Translations under genes and position numbers: made by a program
Source: JAJDTT01 sp022827025
GTDB lineage: Bacteria; Acidobacteriota; UBA6911; RPQK01; JAJDTT01
DNA length: 64,000 bases
Direction of reading: 5' to 3'
Assembly: GCA_965203535.1 (NCBI GenBank)
Contig: OZ241897.1
Coordinates: forward strand, 992,001 to 1,056,000
Part shown: positions 20,937-29,410 of the stretch, in pieces
Layout of the letters: the number at the start of each line of letters is the position of its first letter
Position numbering within the stretch: position 1 is the first letter of the stretch
The notes under the pieces: generated by a model
What the model was told of the DNA's origin: nothing
Database searches by the model: none
What the model saw: only the letters and a program-made list of their open reading frames with translations

Positions 20937-22256
20937 ATGAAGGATTCGCAAGGCGCCCGCCCCGTCCGACTCGTCATATTGAACCCAGGTCACTTCCACG
21001 CGACGCTGGTGCTGAAGACCTCATACGCCCAGGTGTCCCCGGAAGTGCACGTCTTCGCTCCCGACGGTCCGGAGGTCCGGGACCACGTCCAGAGAGTCGA
21101 GGGATTCAACCGGCGGCAGCAGGACCCCACCCGCTGGAGGCAGGAGGTCTACAAGGGACCCGACTACCTGGAACGCATGTTGAGACGCCTCCCCGGCAAC
21201 GTGGTGGTGGTGGCGGGAAACAACCGGCGCAAGACCCAGTACATCCACGAGAGCGTTCAATCGGGGCTCAACGTCCTCTCGGACAAACCCATGTGCATCA
21301 GCCACGAGGCATGGAAAGTCCTGGAGCAGGCCTTCTCGACAGCGGAAGAGAAGGGACTCCTGATCTACGACATCATGACCGAGCGCTTCGAGATCACGAC
21401 GATCCTGCAAAGGGAACTGGCCCGGTGTCCGCACGTCATCGGTGCGCCGGTCGGCGGAGATTCCCGGGATCCGGGAATCGTCAAGGACAGCGTCCACCAT
21501 CTCTTCAAGGAGGTCGCCGGGCAGACCCTGATTCGCCCGGAGTGGTATTTCGACGTCGAGCAGCAAGGAGAGGGGATCGTGGACGTGTCCACCCATCTGG
21601 TGGACCTGGTGTTCTGGCAGGGGTTCCCCGGCGAAGCGGTCGACCGTTCCCGGATCGAGGTGCTGGCGGCTCGCCATTGGCCCACGGTCCTGAGCCGGGA
21701 GCAGTACGGGCAGATCACGGGCAAGGAGGACTTCCCCCCCTTCCTGCGCAAGAACCTGGACCGGGACGGGCGCCTGCCCTATTTCTGCAATGGAGAGATC
21801 CTCTTGCGGGTGGACGGCCTTCACGCCAGGATCTCCGTGGCCTGGGACTTCCAGGCGCCGCGCGGAGGAGGCGACACCCACTTTTCGGTGATTCGCGGAA
21901 CCCGGGCGCATCTCTGCATCCTCCAGGGGAAGGAGCAGGGCTACCGGCCCGAGTTGTCGGTCCGGCCCGCCCCGGGGGCCGATGCCGGAAGGCTGGAGCA
22001 GGGACTTCGGCGTTTCATCGAGGAAATCTCCGACCGGTATCCCGGCTTGGCCCTGGAGCCGGCGGAATCGGGCTGGCAGGTGTCGATTCCCGACCGCTAC
22101 CGTGTCGGGCACGAGGCCCACTTCGGGCAAGTGACGAGCAAGTACCTCGGTTTCCTGGAATCGGGCTCCATGCCCCGATGGGAGATCACCAACATGATCT
22201 CCAAGTACTACGTGACCACCCGGGCCCTGGAGATGGCCCGGGCGGATTCATCCTGA
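20937..22256 (+). CDS. Gfo/Idh/MocA-family oxidoreductase
   Basis: Putative NAD(P)-dependent sugar or inositol-type dehydrogenase. The 439 aa have an N-terminal Rossmann-like half (PVRLVILNPGHFHATLVL; VVVVAGNNRRKTQYIHESVQ; LNVLSDKPMCIS, the conserved DKP-like lysine motif) and a C-terminal alpha/beta domain matching the putative-oxidoreductase C region, with EWYFDVEQQGEGIVDVSTHLVDL and WDFQAPRGGGDTHFSVIRGT. The G-x-G-x-x-G motif is modified (NPGHFHA). The start ATG at 20937 is preferred over an upstream TTG at 20883. The substrate is unknown. Confidence 0.8.
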   Translation: MKDSQGARPVRLVILNPGHFHATLVLKTSYAQVSPEVHVFAPDGPEVRDHVQRVEGFNRRQQDPTRWRQEVYKGPDYLERMLRRLPGNVVVVAGNNRRKTQYIHESVQSGLNVLSDKPMCISHEAWKVLEQAFSTAEEKGLLIYDIMTERFEITTILQRELARCPHVIGAPVGGDSRDPGIVKDSVHHLFKEVAGQTLIRPEWYFDVEQQGEGIVDVSTHLVDLVFWQGFPGEAVDRSRIEVLAARHWPTVLSREQYGQITGKEDFPPFLRKNLDRDGRLPYFCNGEILLRVDGLHARISVAWDFQAPRGGGDTHFSVIRGTRAHLCILQGKEQGYRPELSVRPAPGADAGRLEQGLRRFIEEISDRYPGLALEPAESGWQVSIPDRYRVGHEAHFGQVTSKYLGFLESGSMPRWEITNMISKYYVTTRALEMARADSS

Positions 22257-22297
22257 AGACGGGTCCCTCCGGGCGGAGCAACCACGAGAGATCCCGA

Positions 22298-24052
22298 TTA
22301 CCCTCTGCGGTGGGTGGCGATCAGGTAAACCGCAGCCGTCCAGACGGCCAGCGCCACGAAGACGCCCGCATTGGCCAAACCTCGTTCAGCAGTCCAGACG
22401 ATGGAATATCCAAGGGCTCCCGGCAGCAGGGCGTAGTAGGCAAAGGGAATCAGGGTTTTGCGCAACACCAGGCCTTCGCGGCCCACCAGCCCCACGACGG
22501 CCGACGCCGCCACGACGTTGTGGACGCAGATCATGTTGCCGGCGGCCCCGCCCACGACCTGAAGCGCCACGACCCAGGTGGGATCGACGCCGATCCTCTC
22601 CCCCACCCCGAACTGGAACAGTGAGAACATCATGTTGCTCACCGTATTGCTGCCGGCCACGAACGCGCCCAACCCCCCGATGAGCGGTGAGAAGAAGGGC
22701 CACGCGGAGCCGGCCACGGCGGCCACTCCGTCGGCCAGGACGATGGGCATCTTCTCGAAACCCGATTCTCCTCCCCCGCTATGGATGAAGACCTGGACCA
22801 TGGGTACGGTGAAGACCAGCGCGGCGGACGCGGTCAACATGGTCCGCGCCGACTTGCTCCAGGCCGACCGGAAGCGCGGCCACTCCATGGAGTGGAGAAA
22901 GAAGGTCACGCAGCAGACCAGGATGAAGATGGTCCCCGGAAGATAGAGTGGACGCACCGACGCCGTGATATCGGTCCCGAAGAGGTCGGGAAGGGTGATG
23001 GCCCAGGAATTGACCCAGCCCAGAAACGGCAGCTCCCGCAACCGGGTCAGGACCAGCAGAGCTCCCACCAACAGGTAGGGCGACCATGACCGCAGTGCTC
23101 CCAGGTCCGTGCGGCCGCCGCCGGAGCCTCCGACCCGCACCGTCCCGGACCACTCCGCCGGCCATCTCCGCCGGTCGTCGAACTCCCAATAGTCCTCCCG
23201 GGAGGGCATGAGAAAACCCCTCTTGGCAGCCGCGCCTACGACGGCCAGTCCGGCCAGTCCTCCGAACATGGAGGGGAATTCGGGTCCCAACAGCCATGCC
23301 ACCAACAGGTACGGAAGCACCATGGCGAAGGAGGCGAAGAGAGCGAACCGCCAGACCTGGAGCCCCTCCCGGAAAGACCGATTCCGGCCGAAGAATCGTG
23401 TCAGGAGCCCCGTCACGAAGAGCGGGACCAGGGCGCCCGTCACGGTGTGGAGCACGGCGACCTTGGTCCCGATCATGATCAGGAACCGCGACCAGTCCGG
23501 ATAGCCGGCCTCGGAGGCGAAGGCGACGACGGACGAGTCCGCCGAGAGTCCGGTGCTCACGCCCACCAGGATCGGGGTCCCGACGGCCCCGAAAGAGACC
23601 GAAGTGCTCTGGATGATCATTCCGGCCATTACGGCCCCCAGAGCGGGAAAACCGAGCGCGACCAGGAGAGGCACGGCCACCGCCGCCGGTGTCCCGAAAC
23701 CGGCCGCCCCCTCGATGAAGGAGCCGAAGAGCCAGGCGATGATGATGACCTGGATCCGGCGGTCCGGGGTGATCTCGGTAAAGATGCGGCGAATGGTTCC
23801 CAGAGCCCCGCTCTGTTCCAGGGTGTTCAGCAGCAGGATGGCCCCGAACACGATGTAGAGCAGGGAGAGGGCAACCACCAGGCCGTTCACGGAGGCGGCC
23901 GCCACCTGAGTCACGGGGACCTTCCAGACCAGGAGGGCCAGTCCCGCCGCGGTGACGTAGGAGATGGGCATGGCCCGGCTGGCCGGCCAACGGAGGCCGA
24001 CCAGGAAGACACCGACAACGGCTATGGGGAGCAGGGAAAGTAAAGCCAGCAC
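22298..24052 (-). CDS. lldP: L-lactate permease family transporter
   Basis: Inner-membrane lactate/glycolate permease of the LctP family. The 584 aa are almost wholly hydrophobic with about 14 membrane segments. Family blocks include LFGSFIEGAAGFGTPAAVAVPLL (about 110-132, in part), STSVSFGAVGTPILVGV, SPLIGGLGAFVAGSNTVSN and CVHNVVAASAVVGLVGREG. The start is a GTG at 24052. It is convergent with the Gfo/Idh gene. Glycolate is also carried by this family, which would suit the malate synthase gene upstream on the same strand. Confidence 0.92.
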   Translation of the reverse strand: MLALLSLLPIAVVGVFLVGLRWPASRAMPISYVTAAGLALLVWKVPVTQVAAASVNGLVVALSLLYIVFGAILLLNTLEQSGALGTIRRIFTEITPDRRIQVIIIAWLFGSFIEGAAGFGTPAAVAVPLLVALGFPALGAVMAGMIIQSTSVSFGAVGTPILVGVSTGLSADSSVVAFASEAGYPDWSRFLIMIGTKVAVLHTVTGALVPLFVTGLLTRFFGRNRSFREGLQVWRFALFASFAMVLPYLLVAWLLGPEFPSMFGGLAGLAVVGAAAKRGFLMPSREDYWEFDDRRRWPAEWSGTVRVGGSGGGRTDLGALRSWSPYLLVGALLVLTRLRELPFLGWVNSWAITLPDLFGTDITASVRPLYLPGTIFILVCCVTFFLHSMEWPRFRSAWSKSARTMLTASAALVFTVPMVQVFIHSGGGESGFEKMPIVLADGVAAVAGSAWPFFSPLIGGLGAFVAGSNTVSNMMFSLFQFGVGERIGVDPTWVVALQVVGGAAGNMICVHNVVAASAVVGLVGREGLVLRKTLIPFAYYALLPGALGYSIVWTAERGLANAGVFVALAVWTAAVYLIATHRRG

Positions 24053-24149
24053 GATCTATTTCACCCAATGCCCCTCGGCCACCAACCCCGGCCCGTGGCA
24101 ATAGCGCTTATGGGTTGGCAACCCCCGAGTCGGGGTCCGAGGTGAAGAA

Positions 24150-24202
24150 GGGGACAAGAATGCCCGCTCTCCTGAGGATGGGGACATGAATGTACTCTCC
24201 CA
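24150..24202 (+). repeat. two-unit degenerate direct repeat
   Basis: GGGGACAAGAATGCCCGCTC (from 24150) and GGGGACATGAATGTACTCTC (from 24180) repeat with a 30-nt period just before the end of the malate synthase gene. A similar GGGGACATGTATGGGATC occurs at about 11061, between phoH and rpsT. These resemble repeat debris sometimes left by small transposase-linked repeats, but I cannot name the family. Confidence 0.35.
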
Positions 24203-24208
24203 TATCTC

Positions 24209-25879
24209 TCAGAAGGCGTCCTCGCCGGCGGCAATCCGGGCCAGGTCGCCGCGCGTGTAGGAGCCCAGACTCCTGAAGTCCAGTTCCGCATAATTCCTGA
24301 CCCACTGCAGAGCGATCTTGTAGGAATCCCGATAGCGCCCGGCGGCGGCTCCGGACGAGGGCGCCGCGCTCAACTCCAGGATACTCTCCAGCTCCTCCCC
24401 CAGCAGCCTCTTGACCAGAGCATAATCGTGCTTCCGGCCGGTTTCGGCGTCCGGGGCTTCGTGGATCACTCTCTGGGCAATCTGGGCCACCGAGATCCGG
24501 GCCGTGGCCAGGTCCTCCATCAGGGCCGGCCGCTTGCCCGGCTGCCCCGCCAGGCTGTCGATTCCCTTGGCGCCCCGCCCGTTGAGCCACCCCTCCAGGT
24601 ACTCCAGCAGCATGCGTGCATTCCGGCGGGTTCCCGCCTCGGTGATCGGACCCTCGGGGACGGTGATTTCGATGGGGTAGTTCTCGGGCCGCGCCATTTC
24701 CGGCGACGGCGTCCAGCCCGAGCCCCTCAATTCCCGAAAGGGATCCGCGGCCGTCTTCATGTGAAAGATATGGGCGACCCATCCCCGGAGAAAGCCCTGC
24801 TCGGCTTCCCACTGTTTGTCGGCCCGGATCGCTTCGGCCGCCACCTGGTTCACCTCGGCGTCGCGGCTCGGCAGCGCGGTGGCCATGCCGCCGATGGGAA
24901 CGGCACCCCGCTTGAGACAGATGGCCACCAGGCGGCGAAAGATCCGAGTCAGAAAATCGGTGGTCTTGATGTCCACGTCGAAACGATCGGGCCAGACCGA
25001 ATCCGGGTCTGCCATCACGTACTCCAGGATGCTGGCCTTGAAGTCCCAGCGGGCCGCATTGAGTCCAGCCGAGTACTCTCCCAGGGCGTGAAGTATCTCT
25101 TCCATCTGGAAGGCGGCGGGAACCGATTCCACCAGGGCGATGGCCCGGATGGTGGCGCTCCGGAGACCCGGCAGAATCTCCTGGCTCGCCGCGAAGAAAT
25201 CTCTCCAAAATGCCGCTTCCCCGGCCGACTCCATCTTGGGGAGATAAAAGTAAATCCCCTGACCCCGCCGGGCCTGGGCCTGACCGGCATGAAACAGAGT
25301 CAGCGCCGTGCCCAGGATGCTGGCGGAAATCGGCGCTCCATCCACCAGGACCTCCGGCTCGTCCAGGTGGAGCCCCCGTTCCCGATGCATGAAGAAGGGA
25401 AGGTCCCCCTCCGCGAGTTCGTACTTCTTTCCCTTGGCGGCGTTGTAGAAGGTCAGGGTGCGTTCCACGGCGCCCTTCCGGTTGGCAGCCGCCTGCAGGG
25501 TGTCCACCAGGCGGTGGCCCGCCGAGTCCTCGTCGTCGTCCAGATCACCCTGGGCCCGGAATCCCCCCGGACCCGGATTCAGGGCGTTGATGAACATCCC
25601 CGTGACGGAGGCCGGACCCGAGATCTCGATCCCGGGCTCGTACAGCTCCTCCGGCACCTCGGGAACGCTCCAATCGCCGGTGGTGGCGTCGCTCGGAGGC
25701 AGGTGCGCCGGGCCGACACCGTCGTGGAGCGCTCGTTTCACGACCTGGGCGCGCTTTTCCCGAAGCCCGTGGACACGGCCCGCGAACTGGTCGTGAAGGG
25801 CCAGCAGGTAGTGCTGGAATTCGGGAATCATCAACTCGTCTGCGCCTGGAATCGGAGCACATTGGATTCGACTGCTCAT
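24209..25879 (-). CDS. aceB: malate synthase (A-type)
   Basis: Condenses glyoxylate with acetyl-CoA to malate. The 556 aa show the N-terminal VPEELYEPGIEISGP block, DLDDDEDSAGHRLVDTLQAA, the catalytic-barrel stretch RAIALVESVPAAFQMEEIL (about 255-273, conserved Arg and Glu), AARWDFKASILEYV with PDRFDVDIK, and the C-terminal GYTRGD-like region SLGSYTRGDLARI. The start ATG at 25879 is chosen because a longer frame to 26167 runs antisense-free into mutM in another frame without family similarity. No isocitrate lyase is in the window, so glyoxylate may come from glycolate. Confidence 0.93.
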   Translation of the reverse strand: MSSRIQCAPIPGADELMIPEFQHYLLALHDQFAGRVHGLREKRAQVVKRALHDGVGPAHLPPSDATTGDWSVPEVPEELYEPGIEISGPASVTGMFINALNPGPGGFRAQGDLDDDEDSAGHRLVDTLQAAANRKGAVERTLTFYNAAKGKKYELAEGDLPFFMHRERGLHLDEPEVLVDGAPISASILGTALTLFHAGQAQARRGQGIYFYLPKMESAGEAAFWRDFFAASQEILPGLRSATIRAIALVESVPAAFQMEEILHALGEYSAGLNAARWDFKASILEYVMADPDSVWPDRFDVDIKTTDFLTRIFRRLVAICLKRGAVPIGGMATALPSRDAEVNQVAAEAIRADKQWEAEQGFLRGWVAHIFHMKTAADPFRELRGSGWTPSPEMARPENYPIEITVPEGPITEAGTRRNARMLLEYLEGWLNGRGAKGIDSLAGQPGKRPALMEDLATARISVAQIAQRVIHEAPDAETGRKHDYALVKRLLGEELESILELSAAPSSGAAAGRYRDSYKIALQWVRNYAELDFRSLGSYTRGDLARIAAGEDAF

Positions 25880-25905
25880 TCTCTCCCCTCCTCCTGAATG
25901 CAACC

Positions 25906-26772
25906 TCAAGCGACCGGTCTGGGACGAGGCTTCCGGGGCTGGCAATTCGGACAGAAGTGACTGCCCCGCTGGCTGATGACCGTCTTCTGGATCGTGGACC
26001 CGCATTGGGCGCAGGACTGCCCGTCGCGCCCGTACACCTTGAGCAAAGACTGATACTCCCCCGGGTTTCCGCGGCTCCTCCGATAGTCCTGAAGGGTCGT
26101 CCCGCCATGGCGCACGGCCCTTTCCAGCACCCGGGGAATCGCTTCGAACAGCTTCACCTTCTCCCATCGGCGGATGTACCGGACTCTTCTGGCCGGGTGC
26201 ACGCCGGCTTCGAACAGGGCCTCGTCGGCATAGATGTTTCCGACCCCGGCCACCACCTTCTGATCCAGCAGCAACGACTTGATCCGGGCCTTCCTCTTGC
26301 CGAGTCTGCCCAAAAAGTCCTCCAGGAGATAGCCGCTGCCCAAGGGCTCGGGACCCAGGGAACCGAGGCGGGACCCCAAGCCGCCCCCGTCCCTGGAGAG
26401 CAGCATGACCCGTCCGAACTTCCGGACGTCCCGGAACACCAGAATGCGGCCCCGGGACAGACGGGCCACGAGGGCGATGTGGGCATCCCCGCCCAAACTC
26501 GATCCGTTGCTCTCCCCGAACTCGTCCGGGACCGTGAGCTGTCCGGTCATTCCCAGGTGAATGATCCAGTACCAGCGGTCCAGCTCGAAGATGAGGTACT
26601 TGGCCCGGCGGGACACGGCGCGGATGGTCTGTCCCGCGACGGCCGCCTCCAGGACGGCGGGATCCAATTGGAAGACCCGCGACGGAAACGTGCTCAGCGA
26701 TCGGATGACCCGGCCCCGGAGCCGGGGCTCCAGCTCCCGGCGCAGGGTTTCGACTTCGGGGAGCTCAGGCAA
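25906..26772 (-). CDS. mutM: formamidopyrimidine-DNA glycosylase
   Basis: Base-excision enzyme removing 8-oxoguanine. Catalysis needs a mature N-terminal proline followed by Glu: the PELPEVETLRRELEP block is preceded by a TTG codon at 26772, which I take as the start (288 aa), with GGAG upstream. Longer starts would bury the catalytic Pro. Other blocks: HLGMTGQL, DVRKFGRVML, QKVVAGVGNIYADEALF (helix-two-turn-helix) and the zinc finger CAQCGSTIQKTVISQRGSHF ending CPNC. All catalytic and zinc residues are present. Confidence 0.96.
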   Translation of the reverse strand: MPELPEVETLRRELEPRLRGRVIRSLSTFPSRVFQLDPAVLEAAVAGQTIRAVSRRAKYLIFELDRWYWIIHLGMTGQLTVPDEFGESNGSSLGGDAHIALVARLSRGRILVFRDVRKFGRVMLLSRDGGGLGSRLGSLGPEPLGSGYLLEDFLGRLGKRKARIKSLLLDQKVVAGVGNIYADEALFEAGVHPARRVRYIRRWEKVKLFEAIPRVLERAVRHGGTTLQDYRRSRGNPGEYQSLLKVYGRDGQSCAQCGSTIQKTVISQRGSHFCPNCQPRKPRPRPVA

Positions 26773-26919
26773 GCTTCCGCTCCCGGAGAAACACCGCCTG
26801 ACACCCGTCATGAAAATCCGAAAGAGGGGGAACCTGTCCCGCGATCCAACCCACAGCGGACCTCATCATAGCGGATGGCCAGCCTCACGGGGAGACAGCG
26901 CCCATCTTTCCCGGCGCAC

Positions 26920-27001
26920 CGTAGGGGCGACCCTTGTGGTGGCCCGCCGTCGCACCTCACTGGTCGGCCCCCGGAGGGCGACCACAACGTCGCCCCTACG
27001 G
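26920..27001. mobile_element. MITE-like element, copy 2
   Basis: An 82-bp unit between mutM and the cupin gene. The left arm (26920-26945) begins CGTAGGGGCGACCCTTGTGG. The right arm (26973-27001), read on the opposite strand, begins CGTAGGGGCGACGTTGTGGT, giving about 26 bp of imperfect terminal inverted repeat. The arms match those of the element at 8605-8723, while the inner sequence differs. No open frame of its own is present. Confidence 0.6.
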
Positions 27002-27053
27002 CTTCCCGTCAGGGCTGATAGACTATCCGGAACGGATGGAAAGGGGTGTCCGC

Positions 27054-27404
27054 ATGCCTTTTTTGAAACTGGATCAAATCGAGGCCCGGGAGATCTTCCC
27101 CGGGATTCGGATCAGGGCGCCGCATGGCGAGAGTCTCATGTTGTCCATCGTGGACTTCGAGCCCGGCGCCCATGTCCCGCTCCACAGCCATCCCCATGAA
27201 CAGGGAGGCGTGCTGCTGGAGGGCCGGATGGAGTTGCAGATCGGTTCGGAGTCGAGAATCCTGGACCCTGGAGAGTATTACATCATTCCTCCCAACGTCC
27301 CCCATCGCGCCATGGCCGTGGAGGGGACCGCGCGGGCCCTGGACGTTTTCAGCCCCATCCGGGAAGACTACGCCGCCTTGTGGACCGACGGAGAGGCCGC
27401 ATGA
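27054..27404 (+). CDS. cupin-domain protein
   Basis: A single-domain 116-aa cupin. Cupin motif 1 reads HVPLHSHPHEQGGVLLEGRM (about 43-62, His-x-His with Glu), and motif 2 includes PGEYYIIPPNVPHRAM (about 76-92, final His). The four usual metal ligands therefore appear present. The start at 27054 follows AAAGGGG; upstream frame falls in the repeat element. It overlaps the thiolase gene by ATGA, so the two are co-translated and likely act in one pathway, whose substrate is not evident. Confidence 0.85.
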   Translation: MPFLKLDQIEAREIFPGIRIRAPHGESLMLSIVDFEPGAHVPLHSHPHEQGGVLLEGRMELQIGSESRILDPGEYYIIPPNVPHRAMAVEGTARALDVFSPIREDYAALWTDGEAA

Positions 27405-28672
27405 AACCTTCCCGAAACGTGCACCTGATCGGGGGCGCCCACAGCGGCTTCATCGGGAAATTCCATCCCGACTTCATCTGGAAGGGCCATCCGGATTACG
27501 GACGGAGAACCAACCCGTCGCTGGAAGAGCACCTGAAGCGGGCCGTCGTCAGGGCCTTGGGAAACACGGGTGTCTCGGACCACCAGATCCAGCGGGGCTA
27601 CGTGGGCAACTTCACCGGCGAACTCTTCTCCAAGCAGGGGCATCTCGGGTCCCTCTTGGCCGGCGTCCGGCCGGGATTCAAGAACAAGGCCTTCTCCAGG
27701 GTCGAGGGAGCCTGCGCTTCCGGCGGGCTGGCGCTGATCGCCGGGATCGACGCCATATCCGCGGGCTGCGACTTCGTCCTGGTGGCCGGGGTCGAGGTGC
27801 AGACCACGGTCAGCGCCAAGGAGGGCGCCGATTACCTGGCCCGGGCCGCCCACTACGAGACCCAGCGAAGCTGCGATCCCTTCACCTTTCCCTGCCTTTT
27901 CGCCCGCCGCTCCAAGGCTTACCGGGAGGCCCACGGCGTGGGGGAAGAAGACCTGGCCCGGGTCGTGGTCAAGGCCTACTCCAATGCCAACCGGAACCCG
28001 AACGCCCACATGCAGGCCGTCCGGTTGACCCTGGAGGAGGCTTCGACTCCTTCCGACCGGAACCCCCAGTTTCTCAGCCATCCCGAGTTCCGCGACTACC
28101 TGAAGGTGAGCGACTGCTCTCAGGTTTCGGACGGAGCGTCGGCTCTGGTCCTGGTCTCGGACCGGGGCCTGGAGGCGTTGGGCAAGTCTCCGGTCCGGGA
28201 CGCCGTTCAGATCCTTGCGTACGGCCATGCCACCGCTCCCCTGGACGAAATCCCGGATCCCTTGAGCCTTTCCACGGCCACGAGAGCCGCCCGGGAAGCC
28301 TATGAGGATGGACAGGTCGGACCCGGGCAGATCGGCGTGGCCGAGGTTCACGACTGCTTCAGCGTCACCGAGCTGCTCCTCTACGAGGCTTTGGGATTCT
28401 GCGAACCTGGCGAAGCGCCGGACCTGGTCCGCAACGGCACCACGCAGATCGAAGGAGATCTTCCGGTGAACACCGGAGGCGGCCTCATGGGGTTCGGCCA
28501 TCCGGTGGGCGCCACCGGCGTCAAGCAGGCCCTGGAGATCTTCAAGCAATTGAAGGGCCGGTGCGGCGACTACCAGATCGCAAATCGTCCCGAGTTCGGT
28601 CTGGCGGCGAATCTGGGGGGAGACGACCGCACGGGAGTCGTGACCGTCTACGGGAATCCCCAGCCGTCGTAA
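27401..28672 (+). CDS. thiolase-family acyltransferase (SCP2/acetyl-CoA acetyltransferase-like)
   Basis: Thiolase-fold enzyme of the sterol-carrier/acetyl-CoA acetyltransferase group. The 423 aa have the nucleophile Cys in FSRVEGACASGGLALIAG (about 97-115), AEVHDCFSVTELLLYEALG (about 307-325) and the C-terminal GGGLMGFGHPVGATGVKQ (about 358-375) with the catalytic His. The second catalytic Cys of degradative thiolases is not obvious near the C-terminus, as in many SCP2-type members. The ATG at 27401 overlaps the cupin stop. The reaction is probably C-C bond cleavage or formation on an acyl-CoA, but this is inference. Confidence 0.87.
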   Translation: MKPSRNVHLIGGAHSGFIGKFHPDFIWKGHPDYGRRTNPSLEEHLKRAVVRALGNTGVSDHQIQRGYVGNFTGELFSKQGHLGSLLAGVRPGFKNKAFSRVEGACASGGLALIAGIDAISAGCDFVLVAGVEVQTTVSAKEGADYLARAAHYETQRSCDPFTFPCLFARRSKAYREAHGVGEEDLARVVVKAYSNANRNPNAHMQAVRLTLEEASTPSDRNPQFLSHPEFRDYLKVSDCSQVSDGASALVLVSDRGLEALGKSPVRDAVQILAYGHATAPLDEIPDPLSLSTATRAAREAYEDGQVGPGQIGVAEVHDCFSVTELLLYEALGFCEPGEAPDLVRNGTTQIEGDLPVNTGGGLMGFGHPVGATGVKQALEIFKQLKGRCGDYQIANRPEFGLAANLGGDDRTGVVTVYGNPQPS

Positions 28673-28711
28673 TCCGCGTTTCTCACCGGAAGGCAACCAA
28701 CAGGGCGGGAT

Positions 28712-29410
28712 TCAGGCGGAGCCGAGGGGACTCCGCTTCATGACGTAGTCGATGGCCTCCTGCGGGACCTCGTATTCGGTGCGGAAGTGGTTGCCCTTGT
28801 AATCCACGTCTTCGTACCCGATGGGGCTGGTGTAGAAGGCATCCACGATGAGGCGGCGCGCCCACACGAAGAAACGGGCGCCGGGCCCCAGACGCCCTCC
28901 GGGACGCGCCGTGTAGTCCTGGAATCCAGCATATTCCGGAGCGGAATGAAACTCGATCAACCTCCCCGCTGACCCGTCGGCAGCGGCGGCCAGTTCGTCC
29001 AGGAGCCGAACCTGCTCCTCCTCGCCCGCCTCCGCAAAGCGGCAGGCCTTGCGGCGGCCCATCTCCCGGTCGAGCCAGAAGATTCCAGAGATGAAGATCC
29101 CGGCCAATTCCTCGTTCCGGTTGGCGAGCACGTCGATGAACTCGGGAGCCCCGGCATCCAGGGCGCTGCCGGATCGGCCGTCGGCCGGAATGATCAACTC
29201 GCTCAGCCGCTGCAGCGTCCGGTATTCGCCCCCGTTGAAGCATTGGGGCGAGTACTCCCCGGTCTGCTGCTTCTCTTGGGACACCGCTTTGTGGACATGC
29301 CGGCCGGCTTTCAGATCCAGCACGCCGGTCGACGTCACGGCCAGGGCAATCCGCTGGAGCAGGACGCGGCGGGAGACTTCCTTGCCTTGGCGGCCGTCCC
29401 GTTCAGACAT
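28712..29410 (-). CDS. gluconate 2-dehydrogenase subunit 3 family protein
   Basis: Small Tat-type partner of a GMC flavoprotein dehydrogenase. The 232 aa begin with a twin-arginine signal (EVSRRVLLQRIALAVTSTG). The body carries the family pattern: QRLSELIIPADGRSGSALDAG near residue 70 and FYTSPIGYEDVDYKGN near the C-terminus. The ATG at 29410 overlaps the GMC gene stop by 8 nt. In known complexes this subunit is needed for folding and Tat export of the catalytic subunit, so a periplasmic dehydrogenase is likely. The usual third, cytochrome c subunit is not adjacent. Confidence 0.88.
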   Translation of the reverse strand: MSERDGRQGKEVSRRVLLQRIALAVTSTGVLDLKAGRHVHKAVSQEKQQTGEYSPQCFNGGEYRTLQRLSELIIPADGRSGSALDAGAPEFIDVLANRNEELAGIFISGIFWLDREMGRRKACRFAEAGEEEQVRLLDELAAAADGSAGRLIEFHSAPEYAGFQDYTARPGGRLGPGARFFVWARRLIVDAFYTSPIGYEDVDYKGNHFRTEYEVPQEAIDYVMKRSPLGSA

